DNA of 64,000 nt from Planktothricoides raciborskii GIHE-MW2 (GCF_040564635.1 NZ_CP159837.1:1119001-1183000), one strand, 5' to 3'. Shown: positions 7,576 to 17,712, numbered from the stretch's first letter. Notes: generated by a model from the letters alone, not told the origin. Translations and numbers: made by a program.

Positions 7576-8748
7576 TCAGTTGATCTCACAGAGGGACGGG
7601 GACAAGGTTTGCTGACAGCGAGAGATTTCCTGGGGAGTAAGACGATCCCATGAGATGTCTTGTCTGAGTTCTATGCCGTTGATGCCAATGATGATTCGGG
7701 GTAATTCCTGAATATCTAGGACTTTTAAGGTGTTGAGGTTATAGGTGGTGTAGCTGGTGGTGGCCGATCGCAATTCTATATCAACCACGGTGAGGGTTTT
7801 TTCCCCTGGGCGATCGCTTTCCAGGAGTTGCCTCGGCCCGCTACCGATCGCCCCTGCATGAAGCATTTGCAACTGCCCCCGATGACCGGGAAAATAAGCG
7901 TGGTGATGGCCACTAATATAAGTATGGACGCGATACCGTTCTAAAAGACGACGCAATTGTTCCCCATTGTCCAAGATTTCCCCGGTTTTGTTCCGACCGA
8001 CCGCCACCGCATAAAGGGGCAAATGGCCGATCGCGATTCTCAGTTTGGCGTTCTGGGCCACAGGACTGGCTAAACTTTCCTCGACCCAAGTTAATTGGGC
8101 TGGAGGAATTTTGGCGGTAGAAGCATCCCAGACTAAACAGAATACTTCCTCGTCGTTGGCAGCGGCAGGAGTTAGCCGAAAACTATAGTAAAAAGGAAAA
8201 TGAGTGCGATCGATCCAGTTTAAGCCTGGGTCATGTTCGGGATCTTGCCAGTAGGCTGCCGCAATTTCTCGGTCTAGGTGAAATTTGAGTTGACCGTTGG
8301 CATCAAGGGCGCCGGAACCATCGTGGTTGCCAATGGTGAAGCCAAAAGGAAGATTGGCTTGACGGAGTTTGGCGGCAATGTGCCGATCGAAAGCTTGCCA
8401 TAGAGCCTGAAGATTTTCTCTGGTTAAAGATAACTTTTGTCCGGCTACCATGTCCCCACCGGCAATGACTAAGTCCGGTTGCCAGTCGGGAATCAGCGCG
8501 ATCGCCCGCTCCACTTCCGGTTCATAAGTAGTAGACCCATAAGCACTGTTGAAATCGCTAATCACAACTAGCCGCAAATCCCCGCGCGGAGGTGCAAATA
8601 CACCAGGGGGCGCCGGGTTCAGCGGCTTTTCGCCAGGGGAAGGGATGGAGGCATCAGAAGAGTCAGAGGTGCGATCGCCTATCTTGGCAACGGTGCAACC
8701 ACCGATCATTCCCGCCAAAACTAAAAACTGACGGCGATTTAATCTCAT
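7576..8748 (-). CDS. Secreted/lipoprotein metallophosphoesterase
   Basis: This 390-residue protein begins with MRLNRRQFLVLAGMIGGC, a Tat-like RR motif ending in a lipobox-like GGC. The calcineurin-type phosphoesterase motifs follow in order: VISDFN (first metal-ligand Asp), GGDMV, GNHDGS, GHLPLY and the terminal GHHHAYF. The expected DxH of motif I reads DFN, so one usual histidine ligand is replaced. It is probably an extracytoplasmic phosphodiesterase or phosphatase. The substrate cannot be predicted. Confidence 0.85.
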   Translation of the reverse strand: MRLNRRQFLVLAGMIGGCTVAKIGDRTSDSSDASIPSPGEKPLNPAPPGVFAPPRGDLRLVVISDFNSAYGSTTYEPEVERAIALIPDWQPDLVIAGGDMVAGQKLSLTRENLQALWQAFDRHIAAKLRQANLPFGFTIGNHDGSGALDANGQLKFHLDREIAAAYWQDPEHDPGLNWIDRTHFPFYYSFRLTPAAANDEEVFCLVWDASTAKIPPAQLTWVEESLASPVAQNAKLRIAIGHLPLYAVAVGRNKTGEILDNGEQLRRLLERYRVHTYISGHHHAYFPGHRGQLQMLHAGAIGSGPRQLLESDRPGEKTLTVVDIELRSATTSYTTYNLNTLKVLDIQELPRIIIGINGIELRQDISWDRLTPQEISRCQQTLSPSLCEIN

Positions 8749-8762
8749 TGGTTAACGACCTT

Positions 8763-8970
8763 CCGGGGCTTCCGGAGCAGAGGAGATGAGGAGCAGGGCA
8801 GATGAGGGGCAGGGCAGATGAGGGGCAGGGCAGATGAGGGGCAGAGGAGATGAGTAGGGGCGCAATGCTTGCGCCCTTATGCTCCCCTGCTCGATTGGCG
8901 GCTCCCCTGCTCCTCATCTGCCCTGCTCCCCCACACCCCACACCCCACACCCCACACCCCACACCGATGG
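8763..8970. repeat. G-rich and CACACCC low-complexity repeats
   Basis: Purine-rich units GGGCAGATGAGGGGCA repeat from 8790 to 8850. From 8932 to 8964 the heptamer CACACCC repeats. The adjoining block CACACCGATGGCGGCCCCA recurs at about 51822-51839. No gene is seen here. Confidence 0.7.
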
Positions 8971-8983
8971 CGGCCCCAAAAGC

Positions 8984-9901
8984 CTATTCCCCATTCCCCG
9001 TTCCCCATTCCCGGTTTAAAGCCTCGGCTTTTTCCTGGGTAGACTGGCTATATTGACGATAAAGGGCGGCGCGATTTTTCGCTGTCTCATATCGACTATG
9101 ATCCGGGGGAACGGATGCCATAAGTTTAGAGGCTTGATCCCACAAAGCCGCGATCGCCAACCAATCCTCAGCAGTTTGGGCATTCTTTCCTTGGCTAGAA
9201 GCTTGTTCTGCCAACCGCACCGCTTGAGCAAAATTCTCTGTATAATTGGCCGTTGGCTCGGCGGCAGTAGGCGAAACCGTCGCTTCAGAACTGGTCGGCG
9301 GTTGAGTTTCCTGGGGCGGAGTTGCGACTGGTTGGCGATTTTGACCTTGATACAAATACCAGCCAATCCCGACACTAACCAAAAAAGCCAAACCAGCCCC
9401 CATCATTAGAGAATTCAAAAATTGACGTTGTTGGCGTTTTTGCTCTGCCACTGCCGAAGAAGTGGTCAAACTCAAAAGCAATTGACGAGGGTCTGTTTGC
9501 TCAGTGCGGATATCTTCCAGTAAACGCTTAAAAACATTGGGCTTGCGTAAAATAATTTTTTCTGACCACAATAATTGATTCTGGGGATCTCGCATAATTT
9601 CTTCCAACCAAAGAAGCTGTTGCTCGCGCACCAATCGACTATTAATATTGACGTGGTGAATATTCCTAGGTGACAGAGACTCCAGAATCTCACGAATTTC
9701 GTTGACTACCGTCGATTGCTCTAAAGCTGCCTCGGTGCGAGCCTCACAAAGAATTTGTAACACCCCTTCGGCCAACACTGCACGGGTTCTCACCCCAGAA
9801 GCCGCTAACTTTTCATTAAGCACTTGTATAATCGCTGCCACACTGCCTTGGCGAGCTTGTTTAGCAATATCATCAATAGAAGCTATCATCGTTGAAATCA
9901 T
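8984..9901 (-). CDS. Cyanobacterial membrane-anchored protein of unknown function
   Basis: This 305-residue protein has a helical N-terminal domain (to about 150) and one transmembrane helix, LMMGAGLAFLVSVGIGWYLY (about 165-185). A Pro/Thr/Ser-rich linker and a helical C-terminal segment resembling TPR-like repeats (AEDWLAIAALWDQASKLMASVP...) follow. The C-terminal motif recurs in many cyanobacterial proteins of unknown role. The last residues, NREWGTGNGE, are encoded by a CCCCATTCC-type low-complexity repeat, so the original stop may have been lost. GTG/ATG alternatives exist near the start. Confidence 0.7.
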   Translation of the reverse strand: MISTMIASIDDIAKQARQGSVAAIIQVLNEKLAASGVRTRAVLAEGVLQILCEARTEAALEQSTVVNEIREILESLSPRNIHHVNINSRLVREQQLLWLEEIMRDPQNQLLWSEKIILRKPNVFKRLLEDIRTEQTDPRQLLLSLTTSSAVAEQKRQQRQFLNSLMMGAGLAFLVSVGIGWYLYQGQNRQPVATPPQETQPPTSSEATVSPTAAEPTANYTENFAQAVRLAEQASSQGKNAQTAEDWLAIAALWDQASKLMASVPPDHSRYETAKNRAALYRQYSQSTQEKAEALNREWGTGNGE

Positions 9902-10336
9902 TACTTGTTGATGGAATAGGTTGTCAAAAGGTTGTCAGCTTTCTGCTGTAAGCCGTCAGCTTGCCGCTAAATCATCCAGATCGGTGATAGCACAGAATTT
10001 CACTTGAGTACCCCAGGCATCCAGAAGCAATATGAATTCTGACTCACTCAACGGGCAGCGAATAGCTGACGGCTAATCTCTGACCGCTAATTGCTGGCTT
10101 AAATAGTAAATTGATTTAGATGATAAACGAAATTTACTCCGTCGGTGTATATTTTCAGAAAGTTTAAGACAATTTTTTTTAAAAATCTCCATATTTCTCT
10201 GTTTGATTACGCCTTAGCGGATGCAGATAAAAACAAGGGCAATTTTCAGATTGCCCCTGTTTAAACCAATTAAACTAATTAAAGCAAATCAATTAGACAA
10301 TCGGCGTCAATCGGCGTCAATCATCATCGCCTAATT
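9902..10336. other. Intergenic region with short repeats
   Basis: This 435-bp stretch has no supported gene. It carries dispersed AGCTGACGGCTAA-type short repeats (9940-10100) and, at 10290-10322, the tandem duplication AATCGGCGTC. Confidence 0.6.
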
Positions 10337-12118
10337 TTAACGGGCTTCAATGACTAGACCGACACTTTCATTGGCCATATTATCCACCGCACATAAGGCA
10401 TAATTTCCGGGGGAAACGCTCACATTGTTGATATTTGCTGGCAGAATTATGGCTAATTTCCAACTATTTCCTTGCTGCTGATACAAAGTCCAAGAACGAA
10501 TGTCATTAGAGGTAGCTGGATTCCAACTAATTTGCCCAAAACTGACCTGAATTCCCGTGGGAGGTTCGGGGGGAATCGCATCTAACCAGGGCATTGTTGG
10601 TGGTAATGCCGGTTGAGCATAAAGATTTGTTTTGAATCTTTCATTCACTCCTAGCCAATTTTGGTTGAGCACTTTGGCACTGTATAAAATATTACCCAGG
10701 GAAAGTTTGTCAGCTTCTTGACGGGAAATTTGCACTTGTCTTTCAAATTCAGAAATTGGCCAAGAATTTCCATCGAGTTTACTGAGAAAATTACCGGCAT
10801 AAATATGCCGACGCAGAGGATTATTTTCAACCCACCATTTGAGCAATACAGGATAACTTTGTTGCGGCGGATCGATGCGCCAGTAGAGTTGCGGGGCTAG
10901 GTAGTCTAACCAACCTTTTTCTAACCATAATTTCACATCGGCATAGAGGCTTTCGTATTGATCTAAACCGACGATTCCCGGTGCTTTTCCAGGGCGGTAA
11001 ATGCCAAAAGGACTAATGCCAAATTTGACATGAGGTTTTTCCGCTTTAATTCCTCGCCAGATTCTTTCAATCATCAGATTGACATTTTGGCGTCGCCAGT
11101 CTGCCAGAGAAAGAGTCCCCCCAGAATTCCGATAAGCGTTATAAGTTTTGTTGTCAGGAAAGGGAACTCCTGCTTCAGGATAGGGATAGAAATAGTCATC
11201 AATATGAATGGCATCGACATCATAGCGACGCACTACGTCCATAATCACATTGTAGGTTTGGTCTTGGACTTCTTTCGCCCCCGGATCCATCCAAATTAAT
11301 TGGCCATAAGAATAGGCATATTCTGGATAAAGTTTGGCCATATTATTGGGCGCTAAGGTATAGCTGGTGGCGTTTCTTGCCCGGTAAGGATTGAACCAAG
11401 CATGGAGTTCTATATTCCGTTTATGACTTTCGGCGATCGCAAATTCTAAGGGGTCATAAAAGGGGACGGGGGCTTTGCCTTGTTGTCCGGTTAACCAATA
11501 ACTCCAAGGTTCGAGTTCCGAGGCATAAAAAGCATCTCCTGCGGGTCTAACTTGTAAGACCAACGCATTCATATTTAAAGCTTGAATCCGGTCAAGAATT
11601 TGCACCAGTTCGGCTTTTTGCTGGTCTACGGTTAGGTCGGGACTGGACGGCCAGTCAATGTTGGCGACTGATGCTACCCAAGTGCCGCGAAACTCCCGCT
11701 GATGTTCCACGCTCACTCGCGTAAACATATCATTATTCTGAGTGGGGAACGGTGGCTGATTTTGTGGTTGATTTTGTGGTTGATTTTGTGGCTGATTTTG
11801 CGGATTATTCTCTGTTGGCAAGGGTGGTTGATTTTGCGGTTGAAACTGCCAATCAGAATAAGAAGGAGATGGGGGTCCAGAATTTTCTGGCAGATCGATC
11901 CGAATTGGATAGGCATAGACTTGAGTCACGGTCATGGCAACCAGGACCAAACAACCGGCGATCGCCAATGGGAACGTGAATGGGGACTTTTTCCCGCGAT
12001 GAAAAACCCGTTGTTGCAATATCCAAAGGTCTTGGAAAATCCCAATCACAAGACGGATCAAGGATGACAAGGGTTTAATTTTAGGCATTCTTCTGAACAT
12101 TTGGCTTATCCAATTCAT
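10337..12118 (-). CDS. GHL10-type family 10 glycosylhydrolase-like protein (DUF187)
   Basis: The chosen start, ATG 12118, has AGAGGGA upstream on the minus strand; an ATG at 12175 is also open. A transmembrane/signal helix (PLAIAGCLVLVAMTVTQVYA) is followed by a Gln/Asn/Pro-rich linker made of repeated PQNQ units. The GHL10 domain starts at FRGTWVASVANIDWPS, with VLQVRPAGDAFY, HAWFNPYRA, DAIHIDDYFYPYP and LAPQLYWR. This family belongs to the TIM-barrel hydrolases and is thought to act on envelope glycans. The C-terminal 90 residues resemble a fibronectin-III-like module. It is likely an exported envelope enzyme. Confidence 0.85.
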   Translation of the reverse strand: MNWISQMFRRMPKIKPLSSLIRLVIGIFQDLWILQQRVFHRGKKSPFTFPLAIAGCLVLVAMTVTQVYAYPIRIDLPENSGPPSPSYSDWQFQPQNQPPLPTENNPQNQPQNQPQNQPQNQPPFPTQNNDMFTRVSVEHQREFRGTWVASVANIDWPSSPDLTVDQQKAELVQILDRIQALNMNALVLQVRPAGDAFYASELEPWSYWLTGQQGKAPVPFYDPLEFAIAESHKRNIELHAWFNPYRARNATSYTLAPNNMAKLYPEYAYSYGQLIWMDPGAKEVQDQTYNVIMDVVRRYDVDAIHIDDYFYPYPEAGVPFPDNKTYNAYRNSGGTLSLADWRRQNVNLMIERIWRGIKAEKPHVKFGISPFGIYRPGKAPGIVGLDQYESLYADVKLWLEKGWLDYLAPQLYWRIDPPQQSYPVLLKWWVENNPLRRHIYAGNFLSKLDGNSWPISEFERQVQISRQEADKLSLGNILYSAKVLNQNWLGVNERFKTNLYAQPALPPTMPWLDAIPPEPPTGIQVSFGQISWNPATSNDIRSWTLYQQQGNSWKLAIILPANINNVSVSPGNYALCAVDNMANESVGLVIEAR

Positions 12119-12175
12119 CAAGTAGTAATTCCCTCTGGCAGTTTTAAAGTGTAACATTTGGTTAAGTTTACCCAA

Positions 12176-12859
12176 ATTTGGGGATCGGTTGAGTTTTTTT
12201 CACCTGAAATCAGCCCGGACTGAGGGGTGTCCCAGTTGACTTAAGTGCTTCGGCTTCGGTTCCAAGCCTCATATTTGGCAATGTTTGGGTGATTGCTTTG
12301 GACTTGAAGAGATTTTACTCAGAACCATACCGATGATTTTTGGCATAACAGAACATACGGCCAAAGCTTCAGCCAATCCCGAAGCTTTGGCCAAATTTAA
12401 ACCAGGGCAAAATTAGGCCGTCGATATTCCCCACAAGATATCCTACAAGACAGCGAAAAATATGGGACACGGCAATGCCGTGTCCCCGGTAAATATTCAA
12501 TTTTTTGCGGGCTGTTACTCTGAATAAAGATAAGTTTAGATCCGGTGAAAAATTAGCTAAAAATTAGCCCCGGATTATAAGAGAACTATGTTAATTATTA
12601 TATGTTTGCTCGTAGTTACTGTTTACAAAAAAAACAGCATATCCAATAGACAAGAATGCAAAATTCGTACAAAGCCCCCACCCCCCTAGCCCCCCTTCAA
12701 AAGGGGGTTTGGGGGATCTATCGGTTATTTGGCAAGAGATATAATTTAGAATTCATCACATTTTTTACTACATGAGCAATTAAAATTATCAAAAATTATC
12801 AAAATTTTAAAAACATTGAAAGTATAACAATTTATCAATTTACTAGATATAACTATCGG
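12176..12859. other. Intergenic region with hairpins, no gene seen
   Basis: It holds a 12-bp perfect inverted repeat (12359-12392) and a C-rich/G-rich hairpin common in cyanobacterial genomes (12674-12716, AGCCCCC...GGGGG). No open frame with protein-like character is present. Confidence 0.6.
12359..12392. terminator. 12-bp perfect inverted repeat, terminator-like
   Basis: GGCCAAAGCTTC and GAAGCTTTGGCC flank a 10-base loop and are followed by AAATTT. It could be a hairpin terminator, but no gene ends close to it, so the role is open. Confidence 0.4.
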
Positions 12860-13243
12860 CTAAGATTGCTCTTTTAAAATTGCTCCTTCAAGGTTGGCAG
12901 TTTTTAAATAAGCTCCTTCTAAATTGGCTTGACTTAAATCAGCCCCTCTCAGGTCTGCTAAACCCAGAAAAGCGCCGCTTAAATTGGCTCCTTTTAGTAT
13001 CGCTCCTTTAAGGTTAGCAGCAAATAACCAAGCCCCGCTTAAATTGGCATCCCGGAGGTTGGCGCCACTTAGGTTGGCATTTTCTAAATCTGCATCGGCT
13101 AAATCTACTTTTTCGAGAATAATTTTGGCTAAATTAGCATCGCTCAGTTGTCCTTGATGGAGAGAAATAGAACTAAAATTTCTCTCTCCAGATTGATATC
13201 GTTTTAGCAGTTCTTCCGGTTGCATATTGCAGTCGATCTCCAA
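12860..13243 (-). CDS. Pentapeptide-repeat protein
   Basis: This 127-residue protein is almost entirely A(D/N)Lxx pentapeptides ([20 protein letters not shown]...), which form a right-handed quadrilateral beta-helix. Such proteins are frequent in cyanobacteria and a few mimic DNA, but nothing specific points to that here. The first 35 residues are non-repeat. It is the last gene downstream of dndD and the ThiF-like gene on the same strand (91-bp gap), so it may be part of that transcript. Confidence 0.9.
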
Positions 13244-13334
13244 TTGATTAATTTATTTAACCACTCTAGTTTATGGAGAAATTTAGCGGTTGCGCTGGTA
13301 AAACTAGCCACTTGCTTAAGTGGCACATAATTGG

Positions 13335-13982
13335 TCAGGACTGAGCCGCGAGAAACGGTTTAATGGCAAAATCTCCTAATGTGACAGTAAAACTCTGCTG
13401 TTTTTCGGTGGCGGTAAAGTTGATGATGACTTCACAAGCAACGGCCACTGTTAGGGTGACTAAATTTCTGGCTAAGGGATATTCACAAATGTCATCGTTG
13501 GTGGGTGAGGGGACGCGATAATCTTGGTTCCAGATGATTTCGGCATAGTCACTGGCCATTCCCAGATGCAAACAAGGAATGTTGTTGGTGGTGCAGTAAT
13601 CTTTGACCGCTTGGCGGCTAATGCTATTGTCAAAGGTATCAATGACTAATCCCGGTTTACTAATAAGTTGCTTGGCATTTTGGGGGGTTAATTCTTTGGC
13701 TTCAATTTCCAGTTTTACCCCTAAAGCCCGATAAAGACTATTGGCTAAGATTTTGGCTTTGAATGCGCCAATATCTGAGCGATAATAGGGTTGGGTGGAT
13801 AGGTTGCGTTCTTCTATGCGATCGCGATCGATGGTTTTGAGTTGACTAAAGCCACTGCGGGCTAAACTTTCCGTAAGATTAGCCCCTAGTGCCCCGGCGC
13901 CGCACACTGTCACGGGCAATGTTTTTAGTTTTGCCATGACTTCTGATGTTCTATAGATTTGTTCGTGAAAAAATATAGACAT
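13335..13982 (-). CDS. ThiF/MoeB/HesA family adenylyltransferase (E1-like)
   Basis: This 215-residue protein has the nucleotide-binding VTVCGAGALGANLTESLARSGF (GxGxxG plus helix), followed by IDRDRIEERNLSTQPYY and KAKIL, then VIDTFDNSISRQAVKD. These are the E1-like order of motifs, including the arginine and aspartates that bind ATP-Mg. It is shorter than MoeB/ThiF (about 250) and no CxxC zinc pairs are visible. E1-like enzymes adenylate the C-terminus of a ubiquitin-like or peptide substrate and often prepare it for sulfur transfer. It follows dndD by 86 bp on the same strand. No ubiquitin-like sulfur carrier is adjacent. Confidence 0.8.
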   Translation of the reverse strand: MSIFFHEQIYRTSEVMAKLKTLPVTVCGAGALGANLTESLARSGFSQLKTIDRDRIEERNLSTQPYYRSDIGAFKAKILANSLYRALGVKLEIEAKELTPQNAKQLISKPGLVIDTFDNSISRQAVKDYCTTNNIPCLHLGMASDYAEIIWNQDYRVPSPTNDDICEYPLARNLVTLTVAVACEVIINFTATEKQQSFTVTLGDFAIKPFLAAQS

Positions 13983-14068
13983 TTTTTTAGTTTTTTCTAT
14001 GGTAAATCACCGGCAAAAATATCGATCGCTATATGTGCATTGCCCAGCTATTTTTAGCTTACCTTTGT

Positions 14069-16072
14069 TTACCAAAAATAACCGGGTTCAATGTTGGTTT
14101 GGCGGGTTTCTCCATTATATTTTAGGAGATATTCCCGGGCGATCGCCTTTTGTTTGCGGAGTTTTTTCACTTCCTCTTTGCCTAATTCTGTATCGGTAGA
14201 TAGGAGAATTACTTGATGAGAAGCGGCGGGAAAATAACGTTCAATTAAGTTTTGCCGGTGTTCGGAGTCGAGACGACCTAATGGGGTGTCAATGGCTACC
14301 GGAAGTTCCCGTCCCGAAACCCGGGCAAGTCCCCAGAGAAAGGCGATCGCTAATAGTTGTTTTTCCCCGGCAGAAATTCGATGTTTGGGCACGGGTTCTC
14401 CCTGGAGATCGTAGAGAGAAAGGCTAAAGTCTTTGGTGTCAATGGCTACCCGGTGAACTAAATCTAATTTATGGAGTAAATAGCGGAAACAGTCGGTGAC
14501 TTCTTTTTCGAGTTTACTGAGTTTTTTGATGGTTAATTTTTCCCGAAATAGTTTTAGGGTGTCTTGGACTCTGGCCGCTGTTTTAATTGTATGTTCATCT
14601 TGTTGGCGTTCAATGGTGTTGTCTACATAATTGATTAATTCTTTTTTGGCTTTGTTAATTTCTCGTTCTAGTTGGACAACGAGATGCTGGGCGTTTTCAT
14701 AGTTAATTCTGGCTTTGATTAAGGCGGTTTGGGTCTTTTGTACCGCGTTTTTTAACTGTTCATAGATTTCCGGCGGTGGGGCAACTGCCAGTTGTTTTTC
14801 TATGGCGTTGAGTTGCAGTTCTAGCTGGTCAATTTCGGCGCGAGTTTGTTGGGCGGATTTGATGCGATCGCCTAAGTCAGATTGCACCACAATGCCCAGA
14901 GTTTCTAAGGCTTTTTCGTCCGCTGCTAACCAGGCATCTTTTTCGGCACCAATTTGATCTAATAGTTGTTGGTTTTCGTCCGCTAAAAATTGGTCAATTT
15001 TTTTGATTTGGTCGGCTTTTAATTTTAAGTTTTTGATATACTCTAAGAGGCGATCGCCCGTTGCTTGGACTAAAGCTTGAGCATTTTTTGCCTGTTGTCG
15101 CTTGGTTTCTCTTTCCCCTTGGGTACGGGCCGCTATTAGCAATGGTTGAATTAATGCTAAGGGTAATTTTTCGGCGGCTAATTCTCGTAAATATTGGCGC
15201 GATCGCTCAATTTGCCCCTCTAAATCGGCTTTTTGTCTTTCCAGGTCTGCTTCTCTTGAGGCAATTTTACCCCCTTCCGAGAGAAAGCGATCGCTGGCTT
15301 CTTTGGCTTTTTTTTCGGCTTTTTCCAACTGAGTTTTTAGGGTAGCTTCCTCCGCTTGTGCCTCCGCTAACTCAGCCTGATATTTTTTCAGCTTGATGTC
15401 AATTTCATCTAAACTAATTTTTTGTTGGAAATTCGCCAGCTTCTTTTGTTTCCGCTTGACGAGAATATCAATATCAATAGATAGCCTTTCGATTAATTCC
15501 AAGCCCAGCAGGGACTCGATCGCTTTGACCACCGTCGAGGGGGGAACCTCTTGTTCTGCTAACTCTTTCACCTGTTCCCCATCAAATAAGAATAGGTTAG
15601 AAATTCCCAGGGGCAGCAGATTTTCAATATACTCGTCCCAAGTTTCCGTTAGATAATCGTCTTTCCAGTAATCTTGCTGACTTTCATTCCACTCTAAAAT
15701 CCCTAACGTATCTTTGCCGTCTTTGGGGTTTTTTGTCCAATAGCGGACAATTCTTAATTCCACCCAGCGATTGCGATCGATATGTTTAAAAGCCAACTCC
15801 AAACGGCTTTTATCCGTAAACGGAGATTGGCGATTCACACATTGAGAGAGAAAATCACCATAACTCAAATTTCCCCGCGTGGAACATTGCGCCCGTGACC
15901 CATATAAAGCGAGGCGAATTGCATCCATCAGGGTAGTTTTTCCGCCCCCATTCATGCCGCCAAATAGGATAATCGGGCGGGTTTCTCCAGCTTCGGCTTC
16001 CGGGTGAAAGTTAATGATTTGTTTGCCCACATAAGGGCCAAAATTTTCTAAGACAAGTTCAGTGAGAATCAT
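14069..16072 (-). CDS. dndD: DNA phosphorothioation ATPase DndD
   Basis: This 667-residue SMC/Rad50-like ATPase has Walker A GGMNGGGKTT (38-47). A long coiled-coil-rich middle region (about 200-500) is dominated by Ala, Glu, Lys, Gln and Leu. The C-terminal signature ISAGEKQLLAIAFLWGLA and Walker B VAIDTPLGRLD follow. These features and the adjacent dndC fit DndD, which supplies ATPase activity to the DndCDE complex that puts sulfur into the DNA backbone. The gene lies 56 bp after dndC. Confidence 0.93.
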   Translation of the reverse strand: MILTELVLENFGPYVGKQIINFHPEAEAGETRPIILFGGMNGGGKTTLMDAIRLALYGSRAQCSTRGNLSYGDFLSQCVNRQSPFTDKSRLELAFKHIDRNRWVELRIVRYWTKNPKDGKDTLGILEWNESQQDYWKDDYLTETWDEYIENLLPLGISNLFLFDGEQVKELAEQEVPPSTVVKAIESLLGLELIERLSIDIDILVKRKQKKLANFQQKISLDEIDIKLKKYQAELAEAQAEEATLKTQLEKAEKKAKEASDRFLSEGGKIASREADLERQKADLEGQIERSRQYLRELAAEKLPLALIQPLLIAARTQGERETKRQQAKNAQALVQATGDRLLEYIKNLKLKADQIKKIDQFLADENQQLLDQIGAEKDAWLAADEKALETLGIVVQSDLGDRIKSAQQTRAEIDQLELQLNAIEKQLAVAPPPEIYEQLKNAVQKTQTALIKARINYENAQHLVVQLEREINKAKKELINYVDNTIERQQDEHTIKTAARVQDTLKLFREKLTIKKLSKLEKEVTDCFRYLLHKLDLVHRVAIDTKDFSLSLYDLQGEPVPKHRISAGEKQLLAIAFLWGLARVSGRELPVAIDTPLGRLDSEHRQNLIERYFPAASHQVILLSTDTELGKEEVKKLRKQKAIAREYLLKYNGETRQTNIEPGYFW

Positions 16073-16128
16073 GGTTGATTATATATGTGGTTATGGGTTG
16101 CGAATCCGTTATCTATCTGTTGTTCAAA

Positions 16129-17706
16129 TCAATCATCACCATCCACCGCATCCACTCCTTGCTGCCCATATTTAACGTCCGACCAAGGGTTTAACTCAAG
16201 CTGTTTCACCTCATCAATACCCCCACCACCAGCGGCAACCTTTAAATCCCGCTGATAATAAGCAGTTCCTACCGCGTCTTTTTCATCACGGGAACTACTT
16301 TCAAAGCAACCATCCAACGCTTCAAAAATGCCGCGTCGTTTAACGTAATAGTGGGATTCGGTGCCAATCAGTTTTGACATCAGTTCTAAATACATCGAAT
16401 CTTCAGCACAAATTTCCTGAAGAATTTCCCATTCATCGCTGCCTAATAGTTTTTTGGCAACTCCTACTCGCGGGTCATTAAAAGGTTGCCCGGTGACTTC
16501 TTCATAGATTTTCGGCAAACTGTCATCTAACTCGTGTTTTTCTTCCAGCCAAATCCGGCGAATTTCGCTGAGTTCGTCATCAGAAATCAGGGTAATATCC
16601 CTCATGTCTTCCGGGGCAGTTCGCCGAATTTCTGTTTGCGCTTCCAGCAGTTTCCTGAGCAAATATTCTCGATATTCTTTAGTATATGGCCCACGAATCG
16701 GTTTGACAGAAATTTTGCCATCAATATTCCGTTCAAAGAGTTGAACCGTACCCCAAATTCGGCGAAAGTCTCTTTTATCGTGTTCGTTCCATATATCTAA
16801 TTCGAGACGAAAATCAACGAGAGGCTGTAGCCATTCTTTTTCTTCGTCATTTTGGATCATAGCGTTTAAAGATTTATCGCTATCTACCAGGGTGCAAACC
16901 CAGCAACCAAACCGTGAACTACCACAACTAGGGGTTGAAGTATCTACTACTAACGGACATTCATTATCCGCAGTGGCTCCTCGATACATGGCGAATAAAT
17001 CTTTATTGCTATGTCCCCAGGGATTTTCCCATTGCATTAGATATAGCCAAACTTCATCAGTCCGCCAATCTTCAATTGGGCTATAAAGTAAAGAATTCGG
17101 CAAATGAGGATGTGGACTCAGGCGATCGCGCACTCTTTTAGCTTCACGCTTAGTCATAATATTAGCGCGATTAATACTTTCAGTTTTGCGAATACCTAAA
17201 ACTACAATTGCCTCACCATTAGAACGGACAATATTGCGAATAAATCGGTTAGATGGATCGATCTTTAATCGCGAAGTACACCATCTAAATTTGTGACGAG
17301 GGGCTGGATAACCTTTGCCAATTAAACCAGTCCAATATGTTTGAGAAATTTCTGGCTTTAAAAGATGTGCCTGAATCGGCATTTCTTTTTCTTTTGCTGC
17401 TTTTCTCAGACGCTCCATCGATTTTTTCACCCAAGCAGCAACAATCGGATTCTCAACTAATGTATCTGTAGTAATTACATAAATGGTTTTTTGGCGTTTT
17501 TCTTTAGGCAATTCGGCGATCGCATTCCAAACCAACTGTAAAACAGAGGTACTATCTTTTCCCCAAGATACACCAATAATCCAAGGGATATCATCCGCAC
17601 AATATAATTCTTGAATTTCAGCGGTTAAAAATTTGATATCTTCAACTAGCTGATCAACACTACGTCCTGGGAATAGTAATGTTTGTGTCTCTGCCACTTT
17701 TTTCAC
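16129..17706 (-). CDS. dndC: DNA phosphorothioation sulfurtransferase DndC
   Basis: This is a 525-residue member of the PAPS-reductase/ATP-pyrophosphatase family. The PP-loop SWGKDST (47-53) adenylates the phosphate acceptor or sulfur donor. RWCTSRLKI and the later CPLVVDTSTPSCGSSRFGCWVC give the cysteines that ligate the 4Fe-4S cluster in DndC. The length and motifs agree with characterised DndC. It starts 6 bp after the stop of the HNH gene, so the nuclease and DndC are almost certainly co-transcribed. The C-terminal 100 residues end in an acidic tail. Confidence 0.95.
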   Translation of the reverse strand: MKKVAETQTLLFPGRSVDQLVEDIKFLTAEIQELYCADDIPWIIGVSWGKDSTSVLQLVWNAIAELPKEKRQKTIYVITTDTLVENPIVAAWVKKSMERLRKAAKEKEMPIQAHLLKPEISQTYWTGLIGKGYPAPRHKFRWCTSRLKIDPSNRFIRNIVRSNGEAIVVLGIRKTESINRANIMTKREAKRVRDRLSPHPHLPNSLLYSPIEDWRTDEVWLYLMQWENPWGHSNKDLFAMYRGATADNECPLVVDTSTPSCGSSRFGCWVCTLVDSDKSLNAMIQNDEEKEWLQPLVDFRLELDIWNEHDKRDFRRIWGTVQLFERNIDGKISVKPIRGPYTKEYREYLLRKLLEAQTEIRRTAPEDMRDITLISDDELSEIRRIWLEEKHELDDSLPKIYEEVTGQPFNDPRVGVAKKLLGSDEWEILQEICAEDSMYLELMSKLIGTESHYYVKRRGIFEALDGCFESSSRDEKDAVGTAYYQRDLKVAAGGGGIDEVKQLELNPWSDVKYGQQGVDAVDGDD

Positions 17707-17712
17707 CTCTGC

